Shown piece by piece: positions 57,955-64,000 of a stretch of DNA of 64,000 bases. Within the stretch, counting starts at the first letter, position 1; each line of letters starts with the position of its first letter. The stretch comes from Saposhnikovia divaricata (Eukaryota > Streptophyta > Magnoliopsida > Apiales > Apiaceae): assembly GCA_036435485.1 (NCBI GenBank), contig CM071595.1, forward strand, positions 9,414,001 to 9,478,000. The letters are read 5' to 3'. Position numbers and translations under genes: made by a program. The notes beneath the pieces were generated by a model. The model was given only the letters and a program-made list of their open reading frames with translations. It had not been told where the DNA came from and searched no databases.

Positions 57955-58527
57955 TATTTATAAAAAATTTAACATTATTAAAACGGTAATATACTTGTGA
58001 TTTGTGAATAAATTTAGACCTTCTTGTTTTTGGCAATTTCGTAGTTATTCAGGAAATTTTGAATTTTCCTGTAACTAAGTTACGATCATAAATTTCAAGA
58101 TAATTAAAATATTTGTTTTTGGTTTATCACTATGTAATAACTAGATGTTAATGATTTTATATCGGATGGCTCTGTAAATTATGGTGACCATGGTTCGTTT
58201 CAGTAATTTATGTTCTCATGTTTTGTAGTAACTACAAAAATTTTAGAACTTGGAATTCCCTTATCCATTTTAAAATATAACGAACCAAACACTAATTTAA
58301 GGAATTTCAAGTTATATAGCTGGGAATCGAAACAAACGAGGCCTCAGTATCCATTCTCTAATAATCCTAGACTGAGCAATAATCGAACCCAAACGACTGG
58401 CCATCCAAGCTCACTCCAAGTTTTACTTGGTACAAGTAAGATGCTTCAACTATATTCACTTCATTCACAGTAAAAAATAAATAAATATAGAGCTCAGGAG
58501 TTGGAGCATTTGATAGAAAAAAAAAAA
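57955..58527. other. Intergenic region
   Basis: No gene is seen. It leads into the oxygenase pseudogene. Confidence 0.4.
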
Positions 58528-59011
58528 ATGGAAGTAGCAAATGCAAGAAAGCTAGGTAACTCTCTCCAAGTACCTTCAGTACAAGAACTGGCTAAGGAAA
58601 AATCTGCCGCAGTTCTGTTACGGTACGTACATTCGGATCAAGACCCAGTAATTCTCAGTTCAACAAATTTACTTGAAGTCCCTGTTATCGCATGGAGATC
58701 TTAGTTAAGTGCTACTTAACAGAAGATCCGATTACAACACTTGTTTTTTGTCTTTGAAGTTGATAAACCATGGTTTTGGCGCTTTATTACTGGACAAAGT
58801 GAAAACAGAGGTTGAGGAGTTTTTTAAGCTGCCACTGGAAGACAAACGAAAGTTTGGTCAACTTTAGGGAGATATTGAGGGATTTGGACAGGCCTTCGTA
58901 GTCTCGAACGAGCAGAACCTTGACTGGGCTGATATGTTTTACATGATCACCCTTCCTACGGATCTGAGGAAACAGCACTTATTGCCACGACTACCTCAAT
59001 CATTCAAGTAA
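58528..59011 (+). pseudogene. SRG1-like 2-oxoglutarate/Fe(II) oxygenase fragment
   Basis: The first part starts MEVANARKLGNSLQVPSVQE and includes VPVIAW before a stop. The second part (about 58760-59011) reads INHGFGALLLDKVKTEVEEF, a TAG in the GQL-GDIEG stretch, GFGQAFVVSNEQNLDWADMF and LRKQHLLPRLPQSFK. This is the N-terminal half of the SRG1/codeine-demethylase-like family. The jelly-roll core with the HxD...H iron site and RxS is absent. Parts of the first exon between the two blocks are missing. Confidence 0.82.
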
Positions 59012-59641
59012 TGAAATTTTCTCTACTTATGGGCTTATACGCTGACAACGTACATCAAGCCATAACCAAATTTTCGTTATGGGAATCTGACAACTTATTT
59101 GCGCATCCATTAAAGCATTATAGAGTTTTTTAGATGATAGAACTCCATACTGGCATAGTAAGCATGATCCTACTACTCCAAACAACCATTTTGGTTCAAA
59201 CTTGGATCTTTCTCAATGACACAAATCTAAACATTCTGCATGTGGACATAACATACACAAATATACACAAAGGAAAAAGAGAATCTAAAGGATGATAGCA
59301 ATTGATTGTTTTTCACTATCCGGCTACACGGAAATGAAGATAAAAGGAAAGGATGAACTAAATGAAAAGGCAATAAATAACTTTGCGATACGAAGACCAG
59401 TTATATCAACTTACAGTGAAATCATTCAAGAAACAAAACCAGAATCCACAAAATCCAAAAATTGTTTGGCTCGTCTTATCCTTTTCAGCACATCCACCAA
59501 CAATCCCTGCCCTCATTAGGAATCAGATGTTGACATCTTTCAATGTTCACGGTCCACTTTTGACATAAAAAAAAAGAAGAGTTGAAGAGCTCTAGCAAGT
59601 TCCCCATTGTAACTTCCGACTTAACATTTTGTTCAACTATT
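59012..59641. other. Spacer between the oxygenase relic and the F-box gene
   Basis: No family resemblance in its short frames. Confidence 0.4.
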
Positions 59642-60928
59642 TCAATCAATATCAAGCAACACTAGAGTTTCCACGAAAGGGCTAATGACAAAAGGTGATC
59701 TAGAGCCCTCCTCGTGATAGGAATAAGGAGTTGATTCAACAAAATCATATGGTTCATGAGTATCAAGATCATACGCAATCAAATTGTTTGATTTTGCTAG
59801 TATTGGTTCTCTATTGTTTCTTAAACCCAGAACTTCAGCCGGAACATCCTCACTTAGACCAACGCTCATCTTTTTCTGCCAAGAAAACCCACCAATATTA
59901 TCGTCTTTCAATACCCAAATGTCCAAATGAGCAGAATCATATTCGTCATCGTCTTCGTCAGCATCCTCCTGATCGACCTCAACAAAGTAAGCAATAGATT
60001 GACCAAATGGAAGAATAACAGGATTCTCAATCTGACGTTCGTGACTTCCAATCCAGAAAGGCACCTCGATTTGTCGCACTACAATTGTCTTCGTATCAAA
60101 GTACATAACGAACTGAGTTAAATTGTTTGAATTATACCCTACTCAAAATGCAATACCATTAACAAATACCGATTGATCAGTACTGATACGATCAACAAAA
60201 ACCTTATCTTGGCATATTTTCTTCCAAGAATTAGTGTTTAGACTATAAACACCAATCACAACTGTGTGCGGGTATTGTTCATATTCTTCATCGTAAGGAC
60301 CATCATCAGGTGCACAGGTAACAATAGGTTTAACAATATGTACCACAACATAATCATCAACTTCCGGTAAAAACCCAAAAGCTAAAGCACTCCACTCAAT
60401 CTCCTTATATTCAAATGTAGAAAGAGGCGAGTCGGGGACAGTCTTAACTTTTTGAAAAAGAGGATTCCATATATAAATGTCGGAATTATAATCAAAGTTC
60501 TTATCAAGCATAGTAGACACACAAATTAAACCATTCGACTGCACATACCAAGAACTAAAAGGCAAGCCAAGTGGATAATCAAATGTGCAATATTCTCGAC
60601 ATTGTGCATCATCAGAACGCACTGTCATTACAGCATTATTAATATCATGGAAAAGAAGATACTTGGGATTATCATGGGCTGTCATTTTCTGATAATTGTA
60701 ATAGAGAGACATAAATATAGGAGTTTTTATAAGATGATACCATGATTTTTGGACAGCTCCGCAACGTAAGACATACTTAATAGGAAGTCTTATGAATAGT
60801 TCCGACAAGATTTCTTCGGGGAAGTCGTAGGTGGATGATAGGTACCCACTCCCAGCGGCAGCAGCTGACGCCACGTGTCCGGTGGCAATAGTAGTCTCCT
60901 CCCGCGGGGACAACCCGCTTAGGATCAC
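59642..60928 (-). pseudogene. F-box protein gene with one premature stop
   Basis: A single-exon frame from 60928 to 59642 is interrupted only by a TGA at 60145-60143; both sides are in the same frame, 428 codons in all. The F-box is FPEEILSELFIRLPIKYVLR then CGAVQKSWYHLI, followed by an F-box-associated, kelch-like C-terminal part (IYIWNPLFQKVKTVP, NSWKKI, an acidic DEDDDEYD patch, LAYDLDTHEPYD-like). F-box proteins choose substrates for SCF ubiquitin ligases. The stop removes the last third. It may be a recent pseudogene, a strain difference or a sequencing error. The N-terminal 35 residues are Ala/Ser-rich, and the start is uncertain. Confidence 0.8.
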
Positions 60929-60938
60929 CCGCCAACAA

Positions 60939-61445
60939 TGACAACCTTAAACTACACAAAAGATTACGACTCCCCTGACAGATGTCAACACAGCAGAGGC
61001 TGACAACAGAGCAAACAACTACGGAGCCAGACCGACAACTTTACGGTTGAGTCAGGTAAAGCCAGACCGACAACTACGGAGCCGTACTGACACGTGCACC
61101 ACAGTTGTCGGAAGGTTTGTGCCTATAAATAAGTTTCTTGCACCTCATTCATTTGGACAACTTCTCTGATATACAATTTTTCACATAGAGCAATTCACAC
61201 ACACACTCACAAACGGAAGTCATAAACGCTCTAAGCAAACACTCCCAAACACCTCACACCTTACATTCCGATATTACTCACTGCGTGGTTATCATTATTC
61301 CGATTACTTATTTTCACGCCGGAGGTGCTTGACGGCCACCACTACCAATCAAGCATTGTTTTGCAGGGACCCAACTTAGGTGATGTCACCCCCGGAACAG
61401 TGAAACGCGGTGATCGGAGCCGATATCCGGCCCTGAGCATTATCA
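60939..61445 (+). repeat. 5' LTR of a Gypsy element (left edge approximate)
   Basis: The right edge is ...CATTATCA followed by TTTGGAGCTAGAAGGAGGG, a leader typical of Tat-type Gypsy elements. A TATA box TATAAATA is at 61124-61131, and ACAACTACGGAGCC is repeated at about 61016 and 61065. The proposed TG start (TGACAACCTT) cannot be tested because the 3' LTR is outside the window. Confidence 0.55.
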
Positions 61446-61560
61446 TTTGGAGCTAGAAGGAGGGCGTTTATCTTTCTTTTAGAAAAAACCCTCGGCCTGT
61501 TCTAACCAACAAGCTACGATCACATCCAACATCTCTTGCCAAAACCTAAAAAATGTCACC

Positions 61561-62885
61561 ATGCCAGTAACCACCCGCTCCCAAGTCAACCCCAACGATA
61601 ACCCAGAACAACACAATAACGGCGAGAACCGCGACGGAGAAATCCCGCTTATCTTGGGAAGAGAGACTAACCGCCAGAGACAAACAAACCCGAACCCCCA
61701 AAATCAAGAGCAACCAATGAACCTTGACCTAACTGGCTTCGACCAACAACAAGTCGATTTCCTCATGCAAGTCGCCGCCAAGCTACCGCGCCCACAAATC
61801 CCTCCCCGCAACCAAGAGCAACGCGGGTCACAAATCAACATAGCAGATGACCGCAGCGAGGCCAACAGCCGCCCGCGAAGGGCTAACTCCGCATTCTCAC
61901 GGCTCGAACCCTCACAAAACACCAACCACAAAGACCACGGCGGAAAGCATCACAAGCCCAAAACGTGGGAACATGACCGCAGAGAGCGGGACCTAAGAAA
62001 AACAATCGAAGAAAAGAAAGCCGCCTACGAGAAGGCCATGCAAGAATACGAAAGGCAGGCCCATAGAGATAGATCGCCCAGCCCTGCACCCGAGGCTGGA
62101 AGCACACGGCCCATTACCGCGGACATGCTCCACAGTCTCATGGAATTCAAGAAAAAGTTCGAAGGCCCAAACGAGCCAGAAACAGGAGTATCGCCTTTCA
62201 CCCAAAGACTCGAATCCGAACACAAACAGAAAAACATCAAGCATTACAGCTTCAACTCCTTCGACGGAATGGGAGACTCCGAGGAACATTTGAACTACTT
62301 CAACCAGCTAGCCCTCCACCACAAATATAATGACCTAACCCGTTGCCGCTTCTTCGCAGCATCCCTCCGAAGCGGGGTGCAAAGGTGGTTCTGTCGCTTA
62401 CCAAGCCGGTCCGTAGACAGCTGGAGGGAATTCAAGCAACTTTTCCTCAACAACACGAGGTGCACACTGTATTCCTCGAGACAATCGCTCAGAGAAACGG
62501 AGAAACCCTCCAACAATTTATCGACCGCTTTAAAGAAGCGGTGAATAAGGTGGTATGCATCAATGAAACTGAGGCTTTGGTACACCTAAGAAGAGGCCTT
62601 AACCCCTACGAATGTGAGAAATATGTTTGCAAGTTAATGGAAGCCAAGCCCACAACACTCGCCAAGGCTTACGACCTTGTATCTCAAGCCATTAATGAAA
62701 TCGAATCATTAATTGTACTTAAACAATCAAGGGCGCCACCACCACAGAGACAACCTTACTTTCAGAGGAAAAGATTCACCTTCTACCAGAAAACCACTCC
62801 TGCTCCACTACAAGTACAAACCACCCATGGGCCTCCTGCTCCCGCACCCAAACAAGAACAACCATACGTCCCCGTAAGATCTTGA
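61561..62885 (+). pseudogene. Gypsy gag with a frameshift
   Basis: It begins MPVTTRSQVNPNDNPEQHNN. An Asn/Gln-rich leader and a Lys/Glu-rich coiled stretch (about residues 130-185) are followed by the capsid-type segment HYSFNSFDGMGDSEEHLNYF and RCRFFAASLRSGVQRWF. Near 62430-62480 the reading moves to another frame (TLQQFIDRFKEAVNKV, HLRRGLNPYE) and ends at 62885. Only the whole-frame shift is noted here. Confidence 0.82.
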
Positions 62886-63706
62886 AAGAAATTAAGGGAA
62901 AACCTTTCTACCTTCCGCCACTGCCAATGTTAACGAACCCGGACGACCGCCCCCGGAACAAACACTGTGACCACCATTCCACTCATGGGCATACAACCGA
63001 AAGCTGCTATGCCCTAAAATACTTCCTAGAAAGGCAACTGAAGTTGGGCAACCTGAGTCAGTACCTGCCTAGACATGTGCAAGATCCATCAACCTCACGA
63101 CAAGGCGAGAAAAATGTGGTAAATATTGTTTTCGGTGGACGCACATCCCCGCCCAGAGTTGAACGCGAAGTCCACACCATCCAGAAAGGGCCTCTTAACA
63201 TCATCATCTTCACCGACGCAGATTATGAAGGAACCAACCCCGACCATACTGAGGCTCTCGTCGTCTCTTTGGATGTGGCAAACAATGAAGTCAAGCGGAT
63301 ATTAGTCGACAATGGCTCCTCTGTCGATATCTGCTTCAAACACACCTGGGACCCTTCAAACACACCTGGGACCCTTCAAACACACCTGGGACCCCTGAAA
63401 CTGGATGGCAACTACAAGCTCGAAGAGCACCCGGAAGAAACACCCCATTACGGCTTCGGCCACAATGCTGTTCCCATCGCGGGCATCGCCCACCTCCCAA
63501 TCTATTTCGGCTCCTCACCAAGGCAGGTTTGCCGCCTAGTCAAGTTCTACATCATCAACACCACTTCCTCATACAACATGATTCTGGGACGACCAACTCA
63601 CAAACTTCTCAAAGCGGTCACCTCCATCCCTCATCTCAAAATCAAATTCCCTACTCTCAACGGGGTAGGAGAAATAAAGGGAGACTCCGAAACCTCAAAG
63701 AAGTGA
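62882..63706 (+). pseudogene. Gypsy Gag C-terminus and aspartic protease with a triplicated segment
   Basis: It reads ILKEIKGKPFYLPPLPML, a Cys/His cluster CDHHSTHGHTTESCYALK, FTDADYEGTNPDHTEALVVS, the catalytic-type motif RILVDNGSSVDIC and the flap/end motif YNMILGRP, then a stop. A 20-bp unit occurs three times at 63341-63400 just after the active-site motif. The reading continues weakly past the stop to the window end with two in-frame stops (63706 and about 63841). Confidence 0.8.
63341..63400 (+). repeat. 20-bp unit repeated three times in the protease region
   Basis: CACACCTGGGACCCTTCAAA is repeated exactly at 63341 and 63361, with a variant third copy at 63381. The 40 extra bases shift the phase by one. 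Confidence 0.92.
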
Positions 63707-64000
63707 TATGGTATCGCCCTAACTATGGCTGCCACCGAGCCCATCAATATCCGCAAGGAACAGGCCGCCCAGAAAAAGAAAGAAAAAAGAAGAAGGCACG
63801 CGGAGCATCAGCGTGCCAACAACAAAAAAAGAAAAGAGGTATAACTCGTTGACGAACATAGCCCGGAAACAGAAGAAACACCCCGCATGAACGCCAACCT
63901 CAAAATATGTTTAAAAAGAGAGGAAAAGCCAGCAGCAACACCCGCCGTTCCCACGGAGAAAGTCCAAATTTCTCCACATGATCCTAAGAAATGCGTCAGT

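Larger units (their letters stand above)
61446..64000 (+). mobile_element. Gypsy (Tat-like) retrotransposon, 5' part, cut by the window end
   Basis: It comprises the LTR, leader, gag, aspartic protease and the start of the pol linker. Base composition is clearly richer in C and G than the surroundings. The gag-protease region changes frame at least twice and has stops, so this copy is not functional. Reverse transcriptase would lie beyond the window. Confidence 0.82.

Noticed and set aside
58210..58473. 87-aa frame before the oxygenase relic
   Set aside because: No family resemblance and AT-rich codon content; likely chance.
1..64000. CRISPR arrays, operons or a biosynthetic gene cluster
   Set aside because: No spaced direct-repeat array, no prokaryotic gene order, and the intact genes belong to unrelated pathways.

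Overview
This is a 64 kb piece of a plant nuclear genome. It has spliced genes with GT-AG introns, AT-rich intergenic DNA, Stowaway-type MITEs, Helitrons, tRNA-derived SINEs and Gypsy and Copia LTR retrotransposons. It also carries plant-specific gene families: CC-NBS-LRR resistance genes, an S-domain receptor kinase and AAE14. The gene content fits a eudicot with a repeat-rich genome. The species cannot be read from the sequence.

Layout. 1-3 kb: Helitrons, a foldback element carrying a dense array of ACGT motifs, and a 120-bp tandem duplication. 3.35-5.13 kb (-): an intact seven-exon pirin-like gene. 6.5-7.9 kb: a stack of Stowaway-like MITEs, one nested inside another. 7.96-17.46 kb: a complete 9.5-kb Gypsy-type element with 3.5-kb LTRs. 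It encodes only Gag, and that gag is split by a hAT-like element. 17.5-19.2 kb: Helitrons. 19.9-22.6 kb (+): a broken NLR. 23.1-27.5 kb (-): an intact ten-exon AAE14 (2-succinylbenzoate-CoA ligase) gene. 28.7-33.1 kb: a second NLR pseudogene and two LRR fragments, one split by a SINE. 34.35-37.58 kb: a Copia element whose interior is largely replaced by a Gypsy LTR fragment. 38-40.2 kb: repeats and a Helitron whose empty site can be read from a neighbouring repeat copy. 40.7-44.0 kb (+): an intact seven-exon S-domain receptor-like kinase, followed by a decayed kinase fragment. 45-47 kb: NLR 3'-end fragments. 47.4-50.7 kb (-): an intact 962-aa CNL. 52.7-55.6 kb (-): an NBS-LRR without its coiled-coil domain. 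56.45-56.88 kb (-): a small protein with a cysteine-rich hydrophobic tail. 58.5-59.0 kb: a 2-oxoglutarate oxygenase pseudogene. 59.6-60.9 kb (-): an F-box gene with one premature stop. 60.9 kb to the end: the 5' part of a Tat-like Gypsy element with broken gag-protease frames.

Functionally this is an NLR cluster of one RPP8/RPP13-like family, with one intact copy, three damaged full-length or near full-length copies and at least four fragments in both orientations. Two ordinary genes (AAE14 and the receptor kinase) sit among them, and transposons have inserted repeatedly. AAE14 acts in phylloquinone synthesis, the NLRs in intracellular pathogen sensing and the S-domain kinase at the cell surface. 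I see no prokaryotic-style operon, no CRISPR array and no gene cluster forming a new pathway. The most unusual items are the Gag-only retrotransposon with purine-biased LTRs, the ACGT array, the layered MITEs and the cysteine-tailed small protein.
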